Under the pieces are notes generated by a model that was given only the letters and a program-made list of their open reading frames with translations, was not told where the DNA came from and searched no databases. DNA of 64,000 nucleotides, from NCBI RefSeq assembly GCF_000247695.1, contig NW_004624742.1:4114161-4178160 (forward strand). Reading direction: 5' to 3'. Made by a program: the position numbers and the translations under genes. The DNA comes from Heterocephalus glaber (Eukaryota; Chordata; Mammalia; Rodentia; Bathyergidae). Numbering within the stretch: position 1 is the first letter of the stretch; each line of letters begins with the position of its first letter. This document shows positions 22,469 through 35,224 of the stretch, piece by piece.

Positions 22469-23949
22469 CCTGATTAAAGCCATCTATGACAAACTGATAG
22501 CCAACATTATACTACATGGAAAGAAGCTGAAAGCCTTCCCTCTAAAATCAGGAACAAGACAAGGATGTCCACTATCGCTACTTCTGTTTAATATAGTTCT
22601 CAAAACATTAGCTAGAGCAATTAAGACAAGAGAAAGAAATAAAAGGGATATGAATAGGGAAGAAGTTAAATTATCACTATTTGCTGATGACATGATCCTT
22701 TACATAGAAGACCCCAAAATGTCCACACAAAGACACACAGAACTAATATCCAAATTCTGTAGTGTAGCAGTATACAAAGTCAACAGTCAAAAATCAATAG
22801 CATTCCTCTAGACTAATAACAAACTCACTGAGAAGGAGATTAGGTAAATAATACCATTCACAATTGCATCAAGAAGAATGAAATACTTAGGAATTAACCT
22901 AACCAAGGAAGTGAAAGACCTCTACAATGTAGACTACAGTACTCTGAAAAAGGAGATGGAAGAGGACATCAGAAAATGGAAAGATATCCCATTTCTGGAT
23001 AGGCAGAACCTATATACTCAAAATGACCATACTTCCAGAACTGTTATATAGATTTAACACAATCCAAATCAAAATGCCGAAAACATGCCTTAAAGAATTG
23101 GAGGAAGCAATCCTAAAATTCATATGGAACCAGAAGACACCTAGAATAGCAAAAGCAATTCTGGGCAATAAAGGCAAGGCAGGAGCCATCACAATCCCAG
23201 ATTTCAAGTTATACTACAAAGCAACAGTGATAAAAACAGCATGGTACTGGCACAAAAACAGACTTAATGGATCACTGGAACAGAAGACACAAACAACTCC
23301 AAGCACACTCAGCTATGTTATTTTTGACAAAGGGGCCAAATCCCTTTATTAGAGGAAAGATAGCCTCTTTAATAAATGGTGAGAAAACTGGCTTTGCACA
23401 TCCCAAAGGCTCAACCTAGACCCATATCTCTCATCATGCACTAAACTAAAATCAAAATGAATCAAAGATCTAAATATTAGAACAGAAACAATCTGCTAGA
23501 AGACAAAATAGGCAAACTCTTGATACAGGTGTAGGCAAAGGTTTTCTGAACAAAACCCTGGTTGCACAAGAAATAATACAAAGAATCAACAAATGGGATC
23601 ACATCAAGTAAAAGCTTCTGTACAGCAAAGGAAACCACTAGAAGAGTGAAGAGACAACCTATAGAATGGGAAAAAATTTCTGCCAGCTACTTACTCCTCA
23701 AAGGACTAATATCTAGAATATATAAAGAACTCAAAAAGAATTAGACACCCAAAATTTAAAGACCCAATTTAAAAAATAGAGATCTGAAGTAAGCACTTCT
23801 CTGAAGAAATACAAATAGCTAATAAATCAACAAATAGATGAAAAAATGTACAACATCACTAGCCATTCAAGAAATGCAAATTAAAACCACACTGAGATTT
23901 TAGCTCACTCCAGAAAGAATGGCTACCGTCAAGAAATCAATCAATAACA

Positions 23950-24039
23950 GGGCCAGGGATTTAGCTCAGTGGTTCCGCCACCTGCCTCACAAGTCCAAGG
24001 TCCCCAGTTTGATCCCCAGTACCAAGAAAGAAAGAAAAA
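23950..24039 (+). mobile_element. ID SINE inside L1 with target duplication
   Basis: Flanked by 'aagaaatcaatcaataa' on the left and 'aagaaatcaataaataa' on the right; tail of GAAA units. Confidence 0.9.
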
Positions 24040-24353
24040 AGAAATCAATAAATAATAAACACTGGTGAGGTTATGGGGAAAAAGAAAACCCTTCTCCATT
24101 GTTGGTGGGAGTGTAAATTTGTACAACCACTACTATACAAAGTCAGTATGGAGATTCCTCAAAAAGCTAAAAGTAGAAATTCCATTTGACTCAGCTATTC
24201 TCCTTCTAGATATCATCCCAAAGAGCTAACACATTGTACCACAGTGATGTATGCATACCCACATTTATAGCAGCACAATTCATAATAGCTAAATATTGGG
24301 GGGGGAAACCTATATGTCCATTAACAGATGAATGGATTTAAAATGTAGTATTT

Positions 24354-24423
24354 CTGGGATTTAGCTCAGTGGTTCTGCCATCTGCCTTGCAAGCACAAGG
24401 TCCTGAGTTCGATCCCCAGTACT
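24354..24423 (+). mobile_element. Tail-less ID SINE inside L1
   Basis: Perfect 14-bp direct repeats aaaatgtagtattt at 24340-24353 and 24424-24437 flank an ID that lacks both the first bases of the head and a poly-A tail. Confidence 0.92.
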
Positions 24424-24481
24424 AAAATGTAGTATTTATAAACAACTGAAGTACTACTCTGCCATAAAAAAGGATAAATGT

Positions 24482-24540
24482 GTCTATAGCCATATCACCT
24501 GAATGTGCCCAATCTCATCTGATCTCAGGGAAACAAGATA
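24482..24540 (+). pseudogene. 5S rRNA-like truncated insertion
   Basis: 'gtctatagccatatcacc', 'gaatgtgcccaatctcatct', 'gatctcaggg' aligns with the first 45-50 bases of mammalian 5S rRNA, starting at its 5' terminal G, with mostly CpG-type C to T or G to A changes. The L1 sequence on each side is otherwise continuous, and short similar flanks (ggataaa / agataaa) suggest retroposition. The 3' half of 5S is missing, so it is not a working rRNA gene. Confidence 0.8.
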
Positions 24541-25295
24541 AACTTCAGTCATTTGTAGGAAAATGGATGTACTTGAGACCATAATGTTAAGTGAAGTAAC
24601 TCAGACACACAAGCTTAAATATTGCATGGTTTCTCTTCTACGAAAAATTCAACATACACATATATGTATGTATACATATATGTGGAACAAGACAGATAAT
24701 AGGAAAATAGAGAAAAAAGGTATTGTAATAAAGTGCAGACAATGTATCTAAATTGTACCTTAGTACAATTGTCTTATATGTTTTATATATTCTTTGGCCT
24801 ATTAGTCTGGATTTCAATCTATATATGTGGTAATTTGTAAGGTTTTTTACAATAAATAAATAAATCTGGTGCTGGAATAATAAAAGGAGGGTGGAGGGAA
24901 GAGAAAAAAAGAAGGGAATTTAAATGTTTTATGTACATTACATTATGTACTACAAACATACACTAAAAAAATATTTAACACAACAGGTTTGAATTTTAAG
25001 AACTTTTATATGCTTAGGTAATTTAATCTAAGAAAATACTTTCATATAATAATCAAGAACATTCTTTGAGATTCTTGCTAAGATAGATGAGCATGGGTTT
25101 CTTTATCAAAAGTACTATTAATAGTTCCCCAAAAGCAAAGTATAACCAAAAATAATTATGTTACTATGGGAGCAGGAAGAAATTTTAAAAACCATACAAA
25201 GACAATTAAAAAAGAAAGAAAATCACTGTATGTTTTGGTGTTTGTAGACAGCTTCACAGCATGGGCTGAAGGTAATGTACTACATGGAGCAATAA

Positions 25296-25405
25296 TCTTT
25301 TTCTTTTTCTTGGAGACAGGGTCTTGCTAAATCACTAAATGCCCAGGCTGAGCTTGAACATGTGTAGATCCTCCTGCATCAGCCTTCCAGAGATAATAAT
25401 TCCAA
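25296..25405 (-). mobile_element. B1 SINE, diverged
   Basis: Reverse B1: 'ttggagacagggtcttgcta', 'gcccaggctgagcttgaac', 'cctcctgcatcagcct'. Confidence 0.75.
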
Positions 25406-25655
25406 TCACAAAAATCATCAAATTTCTTAGAACTGTTTTCTGAAATTGGTAGTTAGGTGAAGTGTACTAGAAGCATCCTTCACCAGTAGCACAACAGCTT
25501 ATTTTGATAAAATAATCACAGAATCGTAATTTCCAAAGAGGAAGAAATATAGATGCCATCTAATCCAGTTTTGCTTATTTTGTTTTCTTTTGTTTCAGAG
25601 AGGACAAAGTTACGATCTACTTGCCAAAGTAAACTTTGTAAAAAATTACACACTA

Positions 25656-25743
25656 GGGCCAGGCATTTAGCTCAGTGGCACCGTGCTGCCTCGAAAGCGC
25701 AAGGTCCTGAGTTCGATCCCCAGCACACACAAAAAAAGAAAAA
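25656..25743 (+). mobile_element. ID SINE with target duplication
   Basis: A- and B-boxes intact (gagttcgatccccagcac). Flanks aaaaattacacacta / aagaattacacacta. Confidence 0.92.
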
Positions 25744-25761
25744 GAATTACACACTATATGT

Positions 25762-25960
25762 TAGTCAAATTGTACACTGCTATGATAGAATATCTGAGAA
25801 AAACAAAGCAGGAAAGGTTTATTTTGGCTTACTGTTTCACAGGTTTCACTCCATGGTCGGCTGACTCCATTGCTTTTAGGCCTGTAGTAAGGCAGAAACA
25901 TCATGACAGAAGGGTGTGGTAAAGCAAAGCTGCTCAGATTATGGCAGCCAGGTAGCATGG
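25762..25960 (+). mobile_element. hAT/URR1-like DNA element, partial
   Basis: 'ggaaaggtttattttggctta' and 'ccatggtcggctgactcca' match the neighbour at 26010 and resemble rodent URR1. Confidence 0.45.
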
Positions 25961-25965
25961 AGCCA

Positions 25966-26005
25966 GGTCTGGGGATACTGTAGTTCAGAGGTAGAACACT
26001 TGCCT
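25966..26005 (+). mobile_element. ID SINE fragment
   Basis: 'tctggggatactgtagttcagaggtag...cttgcct' is the head half only, cut off by the following DNA element. Confidence 0.5.
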
Positions 26006-26009
26006 ACTA

Positions 26010-26410
26010 TGCTCTCTTAGTTACTTTTCCTTGTTGCTGGGACAAACACCCGACACCCAAAGTTAAAACGGGAAAGGTTTATTTGGCTTACTGTTCATAG
26101 AGGTTTTAGTCCATAGTCAGCTGGCTCCAAGGCAGGGTGGCATGGCAGAGGGACATCATAGAGGAGAAATCATTCATTGCAGGCAGAAGGCAGGAAAAGC
26201 AAGCAAATGACCAGTGACAAGCCTCTTTCTGTCCCTTATTTCTTATCCACGCTATCCACCCTTAAGGTGGGTAGGGCTCACACCCTTATCCTACCATTGC
26301 ACCACAAATCAATCCTAGCATCACATACTCTAGATCCAGCCACCTCTGAAATGCCCCACCTATGACAGCATGAGGCTCTGGGGGACATCTAGACATAAGC
26401 CACAACAGAC
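26010..26410 (+). mobile_element. hAT/URR1-like DNA element
   Basis: 'gggaaaggtttatttggctta', 'gtggcatggcagagg', 'cccacctatgac', 'gggggacatctagac', 'ccacaaca' follow the order of rodent URR1-type non-autonomous hAT elements. Confidence 0.5.
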
Positions 26411-27429
26411 ACATAAGGCCTTGGCTTCAATCTTGAGCACAGGAACGAAGGGCAGATAGAAGGAAGATAGACAAAAACTAGTTCAGTAAATTAGATATAA
26501 GAAAACTAACTACATGTTATGGAAAAAAAAAAAACAGTTCTAGCTTGTCTAAGCCTAAATTATAGTGTACACGAAAATAAGGTGAGGGTTAAAAGACACT
26601 ACCGGCAGCAATAAACAAAAGCCTAGGGGCTTTCCCCAAAATGGCGCAGCAGTGAGTGCCAGCAACTCAGCCTCTCCAGGACAAAGTATCTAGAGTGCGG
26701 AAAATAATAGCTTGGAGAAAAATCAAGTGAGTGGAAGTTACCCAAGAACCAGGAGGGAAATGAGCAAGAAGAAAACAGGATTAAGTGATACAGAAGAAAC
26801 AGATCACACTGCAGAACAGAGACCACACAGCACCACTGACCAGGAGGCAAAATGAAACTAACAACTCTGCTGCTTAGGAGACCCAGAGAACAGCTTTGGG
26901 ACCGAAAGAATCACTGGCAGTTGGAACCAGCAAGGAAAATGTGGGATGCTGCTTCCACAGCAGCCCCCAACAACCGCTGAGTGACCTCGGTAGAATGCCC
27001 ACTGCCACAACTTTCAAGACCTGGTGGGGATGCCACTGTAGAGAAGGGCAGAGTATTTGAACCCAGGTTCCAGAGCAGTCCCTTGGCTGCAAACCACTGC
27101 ACACTGCCAAATTCCCAGAGTAGATGAGGGAAGACAGCCAAGGGCAATTGGAAAGCAGACTAGAGGAGTCCCACTGAGGGGCAAGGGCTGGTGATCACTG
27201 AGCCGGCTTCTGAGGTCAGAGGCCAAGTTCACAGTTACACAGGATTCGAAGCTCACACTGGGGCTGTGTTCTTACTATAACCAGATCTCTATATCGAGCA
27301 TCATTCTAGGGGCAGACTACCACCTTAGACTTCCATTGTGAACAGATATATCCTAGCTTGATCTCTGCTCCTTAACCCTAGGCTGAGGAAAAGAGCCACA
27401 TATCCAAAACAATAAAAACTTTACTATTC

Positions 27430-28010
27430 TTAATTTGATTGTATTATTTTTAAATTTTTATTTATTTATTTTTTTTTTTGGTACTGGGGATGGAACTCGG
27501 TTAATTTTTCTTATTTTTTATTTTTTTTTATTATTCTTTGCTGTTTTCCTCCTATACATTTTCCCCATTTTTATTGCATTATGTTACTCTTTTTTCTTTT
27601 ATGAGCGAGTCTGTATATGTGTGCTTCTCTTCCTATTGCCTTTTTTTTCCAATATAGATTATAGAGGGTAAGGGAATTTTCTCTTTTCCCTTTGTATCTC
27701 TGCTCCTTTTATCCATATCTTTTCATCTGACTTCTTTCTGCTGTGTTTTATTCTTTCAGTTTTTCTTTTCTTCCCTCTCTCCATTTTCATTTGTCTCCCT
27801 TTAACTTATTCTCTAATATTTATATTAGTCATGGAATCTTTTCCATACCCATTTCTCATTACCAATTTTTACCCAGTTTTCCCTTTCTAAATATATAACA
27901 CACTCTTAGCATCATCAGGATCCTTTGTGCCTTTCTATTTCTTCCTCCTCATACTACATAGCAGAAGGCTTTATTTAAAAAAAAAAACACACACTTCTTT
28001 TTTTCTTTTT
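27430..28010 (+). repeat. Pyrimidine/T-rich tract in L1 leader
   Basis: Long T-dominated stretch with tttttt and cttttt units. The ORFs here are low-complexity. 27466-27499 (ggtactggggatggaac) looks like an ID tail fragment in reverse orientation. Confidence 0.6.
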
Positions 28011-29560
28011 TCTCTTCTCTTCCCCTCTGGCATTGCCCGGTCCCCAACTCCTTGGGCTTCAGATAACTTACTCTATAAAATTACTGTTGAACGCTGTTTT
28101 TCATCAGAGAGGCAGCCACTGCATTTAGTGCACATTAATTGCGGGTCAAGATTTGGGTTGTAATGATGCTTACACTGTAACTGGACTATTTTTCTAGGCT
28201 AAACGGAGTCCCCAGACAGGGTCTTATGGTATATTTCCCAACTAGCCATGATAGCTTCCACTGTAACAGATTAGCCTATTACTACTATAGCTGATTTGAT
28301 CACATAGGAATAATGCTCCTCAGAGAATGATTTCCTGCTAGTGAATCTGTCTGCCAAATCCACCATCACATCCAGGGAGAGGGATAGCAATAGATCCTAA
28401 CCCAAGAACTTGGATTAGCTAAGACTCTGTGAGAATGTCTGCAACCTAGCAGAAAGAAGTCCTGAGTCTGAGTTAGCTTCAGTATTGTGGCAGAAAGGTG
28501 AGAAGAGTTATTGGGGTGTGAACACTCAGACTCTCTGACAAAGAAGCTACTTGGGAATCATATATGTAATGTTTCATTGGACTATTTCATCCATATTCCC
28601 ATTGGACATCTTACAGGTTTAAATATGTGTGTATTTGACTTATTTAGTAATGTGGGGTTATGTTATGTTCTTTGATGGTTTCCTGTATTTACTAGGTTCT
28701 CACTTTTTGTAAGATTAAAAAGGTGTCTAGGATCTCTCCCTAATCTCAGCTCCCTACCTAGTTTCTTCACCTCTAATCCCAGAGACAATACTCGTAACAT
28801 ATCTCTTTGTTCTTTTTCTCTCTTTATTCTTTTTCTGAACCTGTAAATGCCTACTCCCAAGTATTTAAATTCCCCTTACTTAGCTCCCTCATAGTCACTC
28901 CTATCTTCTCTATTAAACCTTGATCCTCCACTAAGCCTTTGGATCTTCCATATCCTACCTAGCTCATTATCCAACCTATCAGCAAGTTCTGACAACCACA
29001 TAGCTTTCCTCAATCACAAAGTAAACCCCCTTGGCCTGTGAAAACTCTCAATATTAAATCTTCAATTCAACTATGAGTATGCCAATAAAGTCAGGCCCCA
29101 CATCAACCTTTTCTTCTCATCTACCACTATTCCCCCTTCAAGCCTCCCCCTTAATGCCTGACACTCCTCATCCTACCACCTCCCATGCTCCCCACCCTAC
29201 CTCACCTACCTCATTCCAGAACAACCCCAAATAATAAACTACATAGTGTACATAGAGACTAGACAAAAGGTGTAAGTATAACTTCAATGATTACCATATA
29301 GAAGTATTGTAAAGTTGAATCTGAGGATGTTGTTATAAGCAGAAGCAATGCTCTTGGCAAAACACAGGAACAGACTAAAAATCACTTAAAGGTAAGTAAC
29401 AGAAAGAGTAAATACTAGCCCTGGACATACAAAGCTGAAAATTACACACAGGGAGGCAACATCCTACTAAAAATCTCCATACAAGCCAAAAACTTTTATC
29501 ACTTCTATAGTCCCCAACCTGTAGTAACTGCCCCCCAAAAAAGGGAAAAAGGGGGAGATA
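28010..29560 (+). other. L1 leader, second half
   Basis: No SINE and no recognised coding sequence; presumed L1 5' UTR from its position between the 5' terminus and ORF1. It is C-rich in the stretch 28860-29230. The minus-strand ORFs near 29375-29886 are antisense to the L1. Confidence 0.5.
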
Positions 29561-30528
29561 GATACAGAGAGAGACAGATACAGAGAAACACACGAGAGAA
29601 TGAGAAAGTGAGGAAATAGAAGATCTCTGAACTCCCCTCCAAACTCTCCCAAGAAAGAGCAAGGGGTCACAAAGGGAAAAGAAAACAAATACCAGGTAGC
29701 AGAAATCCACGAAAAGTTGATAGAAGGGACGAAGAAAATCGATGAGTTCAAAGAAGAAATGAACCAAAAGTTCACAGCAATTTCACTCAATATGCACATG
29801 GTCAATTTCAATTTCATGGAAATAGGTAAAAAGCTGGACAAGTGAACAAAAACAGTACAAAATCTGAATGACAAATTCAACAACAATATGGAATCCTCAA
29901 AAAGATGTCAGACAGAAATACCTGAAATAAGAAACTATATAGAATCGATACACTGCAGAAATGATCAATATGAAGACAGAGTACCTGACATTGAGGACAA
30001 AAAAATCATGATAAAAAGAGCTCAAAAAAGCCAAAATGAAAAGAGAACAAGAGAAAACTAACCAGTAGGTACTAGACAACCATAATAAGACCAATCTAAA
30101 GCTACTGGAGTCACAGAAAAACTAGAAGACAGTACAGATGGATTCACTCACGTGCTTATAGAAATCATAGAAGAAAATTTCTCAAAGAGTTTAAAATGCA
30201 AGTAAGCGACACAAACAGACCACCAAACAAATACGACAAAAACAGCTCACCAAGGCATATCCTTATTAAATTACCAGATATCCAGCAAAAAAAAAAAAAG
30301 CCCACAGAATTTTAAAAGTAGCCAGAGAAAAACAAAAAAATCACATATAAAGGTAAACCAATTAGAAACACAGCAGACTTAACACAAACCCTAAAGGCCA
30401 GAAAAGCATGGAGTGAAGTATAACAAGCCCTAAGAGCCAATTAACTTCTACTCAGATTAACTTATCCAGCAAATCTGTCTTCAAAATAGATTGAGAAATA
30501 AGGTAGTTCCATTAAAAAGACCAGCTCA

Positions 30529-30613
30529 GGGCTAGGGATTTAGCTCAGCGGTGCCACCACCTGCCTCACAAGTGCAAGGTCCTCAGTTCGATCCCCAGTA
30601 CTAAAAAAAAAAA
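30529..30613 (+). mobile_element. ID SINE inside L1 with target duplication
   Basis: Flanks 'aagaccagctcag' on both sides; complete head, B-box gttcgatcc and A-tail. Confidence 0.92.
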
Positions 30614-31145
30614 AGACCAGCTCAGAGGATAATGAATGCTAAAACAGCTCTAGGGAAAATAAGAATACTCTCAACAGAAATAAAAACACAGCAGAAGCTA
30701 GTGAGGTCAATGGATGAAAATCAACAGAAAACATCATAAGAAAAACAAAGGACAGGCCAACAGATAAAGAAAGCAATGATAGTAAATAACCAACACATCT
30801 CAGTAACATCTCTCAATGTTAACGCCTCAATTCTCCAATAAAATGACACAGACTGGCAGATTGGATTTAAAAACAGAATTAAACAGTCTTTTCCACTCAA
30901 GAAACTCATCTAATCTAAAAAAAAAAAATATTCATAGGCTAAAATTAAAGGATGGAAAACAACATTTCATGCACCAGGACCCCGAAAACAAGCAAGGGTA
31001 GCAATTCTAATATCAGACATGGTAAACTTTAAGCTAAAATAGAAGAGAAAAAGAAGGTCACTACATACTAGTTAAGGGAACAGTATAACAAAAAGAGGTA
31101 AAATTGATAAACATATATACACCAAATACGGGAACACCTATTTTT

Positions 31146-31395
31146 TTTTTTTTTTTTTNNNNNNNNNNNNNNNNNNNNNNNNNNNNNNNNNNNNNNNNNN
31201 NNNNNNNNNNNNNNNNNNNNNNNNNNNNNNNNNNNNNNNNNNNNNNNNNNNNNNNNNNATAAGTATATAAGATTTTCAGCATCATATATCACCAGGGCAA
31301 TAAAAAAAATTTTTTTTTTTTGGTACCGGGGATCGAACTCAGATCCTTCCACTTGCAAGGCAGGCGGCAGAACCACTGAGCTAAATCCCTGGCCC
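31146..31395 (-). mobile_element. ID SINE with 3' extension spanning an assembly gap
   Basis: The interrupted L1 reads ggaacacctattttt near 31131-31145 and again at 31396-31410, so everything between is one insertion. On the minus strand it is an ID (31320-31395), an A-run and T-run, about 50 bases of unrelated sequence, then 100 N, then a run of at least 18 A. The N run hides the rest. Confidence 0.75.
31159..31258. other. Assembly gap, 100 N
   Basis: Exactly 100 N, the usual placeholder for a gap of unknown length, next to an 18-base homopolymer. ORFs crossing it (X residues) are meaningless. Confidence 0.99.
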
Positions 31396-32400
31396 CGGAA
31401 CACCTATTTTTATAAAACAAAAACTGCTGAAATTAAAAGATCAAATAAAAACTAACACAATCACAGCAGGGGATTTTTTAACAGCCCACTGTCACAAAGA
31501 GATCAACTAAACAAAAAACCAATCAAGAAACTTCAGAGATGAATCATATCCTTGAACATATGGACTTAATGGATATATACAGAGTATTCTACCCCTCTTC
31601 ACAGAATATACATTCTTTTCAGCAGCACATGGTACTTTTTCCAAAAGAGATCACATATTAGTCCACAAAGCCTGCTTAAGTGACTATAAGAGAAATTACC
31701 ACATGCATACTATCAGACCAATGTAAAATGAAAATAGAAATCAACAACAGAAGAAATTTCAGAAATGGCAAAAGCTCCTGGAAAATTAACAATATACTCC
31801 TAAACAACCAATGGGTCAGAGAAGAGAGAAAAGAAAAAAATTTTAAAATTTCCAGCAGTTAATGACAAGGATGGTACAACACAGCAAAACCTTGGGACAA
31901 TATGAAAGCAGTTCTAAGAGAAAATTCATCACAATCAATGCTCACATTAGGAAAACAGATCAAACTCAAATAGACAACCTTATGGGAAATCTTAAGATAC
32001 TTGACAAAACAACAAACCAGCCCAAACCCAAATCGAGGGAAATTATAAAGATGAAACTGGAAATCAACGAAATTGAGACCCTCCCAAAAAAAATCAATAA
32101 ATGAAAGAGTTGGTTCTTTGAAAGAATAAATAAATAAGCCCCTAGCCAGACTTAACGAGATAGCAAGAAAAGACTCACATCATTGCAATTAGAAATGAAA
32201 AAGTTGAAATCACAACAGACCCTGTGGAAACCCAGCAGACAGTTAATAACTACTTCAAAAAATTAGCAAATTTTAAAGAAATGGACAGATTCCTGGACAC
32301 ATACACACTATCAAAAATAACTCAAGAAGACATAAACCCAATAACAAGCAATGCAATTCACACAGTAATAAAGAATCTACCAAATAAAAAAAGCACAAGG

Positions 32401-32503
32401 GGGGTTGGGGTGTGCATTAGTGGTAGATTGCACCCCTTGTATATACAGGGCCTTGAGTTTGATCCTCAGCCTTGAAAAAATAAAAATAAATAAACAAATA
32501 AAT
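32401..32503 (+). mobile_element. ID SINE, diverged, inside L1
   Basis: 'ggggttggggtgtgcattagtgg', B-box-like gtttgatcc, long (AAAT)n tail. Flanks aaaagcacaag / aatagcacaag. Confidence 0.85.
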
Positions 32504-34394
32504 AGCACAAGACCTGACGGATTCACTGCTGAAATCTACAAAATCTGTAAAGATGTTATATCATCAATACTCTTCAAGCTCTTCAAAGAAACTGCAAGGG
32601 ATGGAGTGGTCCCAAACTCATTAATGGAAGTCAGCATCACCCTGATCTCAAAACCGGATAAAGATCTAACTGAAAAAGAAAACTATAGGCCAACCTTCTT
32701 AACAAACATGAATGTAAAAAAATCCTCAACAAGATATTAGCAAACAGAATCCAGCACATTATCAAAAAGATCATACACCATGATCAAGTAGGTTTCATCC
32801 CAGAGATTCAAAGATGGTTCAACATATGTAAGTCAATAAATGTAATATATTACATAAACAGGACAGTAAAAAAGCATATGATCATATGAATAGATGCAGA
32901 AAATGCTTTTGACAAAATCCAACACTCTTTTATGATAAAAACTCTGAAGAAAACAGGTACTGAAGGACTATACCCGAGTATGATAAAAGCTATTTACAAC
33001 AAACCAATAGCCACCATCATACTAAATGGGGAAAAACTAAAAGCATCCCCCCTAAAATCAAGAATAAGATAAAGATGTCCACTATTACCTCTTCTATTCA
33101 ACATAGTACTTGAAACACTAGCCAAACAATTAGGCAAGAGAGAGAAATAAAAGGGACACATATAGGAAATGAAAAACTCAAATTATCATTATTTGCAGAT
33201 GACAAATTCCTACATAGAAGAACCAAGTAACTCCATCAAAAAACTCTTAGAATAACAAACTTCAGCAATGTAGCTGCACATAAGATCAACACACAAAAAT
33301 CATTACCATTTGTGTACACCAACAATGAACAGGGTGAGAAGGAAATGATGAAAATACCATTAACAGTACCTTCAAGAAAAAAAGAAAAACCTAGTAATTA
33401 ATCTAACCAAGGAAGTGAAAGACCTCTAAAAAGAAAACTACATAGAGTACTCTGAAAAAGGAGATTGAAGAAGACAGCAGAAAACAGAAAGATGTCCCCT
33501 GCTCCTGGATAGGCAGAATCTACACCGTCAAAATGGCCATAATCCCAAAACAGTTATACAGATTCAAAGCAATCCCAATCAAACCAGCAACAGCATTTTT
33601 TACAGATCTAGAAAAAAAAATAATCCTAAAGTTTATATGGAATCAGAAGAGACCCAGAAGACCAAAAGAAATTTTGGGCACAAGAGAAAAGCAGGAAGCA
33701 AAGCAATACCTGAGACTTGAAGTTATACTATAAAGCAATAGTGATAAAATCGGCATGGTACTAGAACTAAAAAGATACATGGATCAATAAAACAGAATTG
33801 AGAATACAGAAACTTCCCCAGACACATTCAGCTATTTAATCTTCAACAAGGGAGCAAAAAGCTTCAACAAGTGGTGCTGGGGAAACTGGTTATCTGTGTG
33901 CAGAAGATTGAAACTGGACCCTTATCTCTCACCATATACTAAACTTAAATTAAAATGGAGCAAACATCTAAACGTTAAAACAGAAACATTAATCCTACTG
34001 GAAGGTAAAATAGGTAAAACACTTGAAGACATAGGTGTAGGAAAGGATTTTCTAAACAGAACTTCAACTGCACAAGAAATATCAGCAAGAACCTACAAAT
34101 GGGATATCAGACTAAAAAGCTTCTGTACAGCAAAAGAATCAGAGTGAAGAGACAACCTAGAGAATGGGAAAAAAATTTTTGCTAGCTACTCCTCAGACAG
34201 AGAACTAATATCTAGAATATATAAAGAACTCAAGAAAATTACATCACCTAAAATTAAAAATCCAGTCAAAAAATGGGCAAGAGAAATGAACAGACACTTC
34301 AGAGGAAGAAATACCATACAAATGGTCAACAAATATATGAAAATATGCTCAACATCCCTGGCCATTAGAGAAATGTAAATTAAAACAACAGATT

Positions 34395-34498
34395 CCAGGG
34401 GCAGCGACGTGGCTCAGTGGTGCTGCACCTGCCTAGCAAGTGCAAGGTCCTGAGTTCAATCCCTGGTACTGCAAAAAAACCAAAAAAACCCCAAAAAA
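34395..34498 (+). mobile_element. ID SINE inside L1
   Basis: 'ggggcagcgacgtggctcagtgg' head variant, gttcaatccctggtactg, then A/C tail. Confidence 0.85.
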
Positions 34499-35141
34499 CA
34501 CAAAATGATTCATCTTACTCCAGAAAGAATGGTAATCATTAAGAAATCAAACAATAACAAATGTTGGCCAGGCCACAGTGAAAAAGGAACCCTTCTTCAT
34601 TGTTGCTGGGAATGTAAACTAGTACAACTATTATGGAAATCAATATGGAGTTTTCTCAAAGAACTGAAACTAGAAAGTCCATATGACCTAGCAATTCCAC
34701 CTCCCCACTAGGTATCTTTCCAAAAGAGCTTAAAAGACATCAAACTACACTGATACATGCATACCAATTTTTATAGCAGCACAACTCAAATACTTAAATC
34801 CTGGAAACAGCCCATATTATCAACAGATGATTGGATTTAAAAAATGTGGTATTTATACATAATGGAATACTACTCTGCTATAAAGAATGACATATTTGAG
34901 ACATTTGTAGGAAAATAGATACATCTGGAAAATATAATATTAAGTGAAATAAACTAGACACACAAGCTTAAATAGGGTTTGATATCTCTCATTTGAGTGA
35001 GGCAAAGTACAAAGAGAATAATAAAAGATGGACAGAAGAGGACAAGGAGATGGATCTTGCATAACAGGGAAGTGATCCAAGGGAAAAAGCAAGAGGGGGG
35101 AGGAGGAGGGAAAAGGGAAACAAACAGAATAAAGATATGCG

Positions 35142-35224
35142 GGTTGGGGATTTAGCTCAGTGGTTTCACCGCCTGCTGCGCAAGCGAAAGGACCCAAATT
35201 TGATCCCCGGTACCAAAAAAAAAA
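35142..35224 (+). mobile_element. ID SINE, 'ctgctgcgcaagcg' subtype
   Basis: Inserted in the L1 3' UTR. It carries the gcctgctgcgcaagcg and aaggaccc diagnostic changes and a ggtacc plus A-tail. Confidence 0.9.

Larger units (their letters stand above)
21885..24985 (+). mobile_element. L1 with 5' leader joined to mid-ORF2
   Basis: 21885-22256 resembles an L1 5' UTR (aggaagatggagg start, 'gaagagacagatcacaacagag' also near 26785). At about 22257 it passes directly into the ORF2 reverse-transcriptase region (caaggacaaaaa...tcatctcaatagatgcag), skipping ORF1 and the endonuclease. Downstream are the RT segments Cys-Pro-Leu-Ser and Phe-Ala-Asp-Asp, then C-terminal parts with stops and frameshifts. 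A 3' UTR ends near 24985. It contains three ID SINEs and a 5S-like insert. Not capable of coding. Confidence 0.8.

Noticed and set aside
29375..29886. 130-139 residue minus-strand hydrophobic ORFs that could look like membrane proteins
   Set aside because: They are antisense to the A-rich L1 ORF1 region, which gives Phe/Leu/Ser-rich translations by composition.
31061..31403. Two ORFs with internal X residues
   Set aside because: They run through 100 N and SINE sequence.
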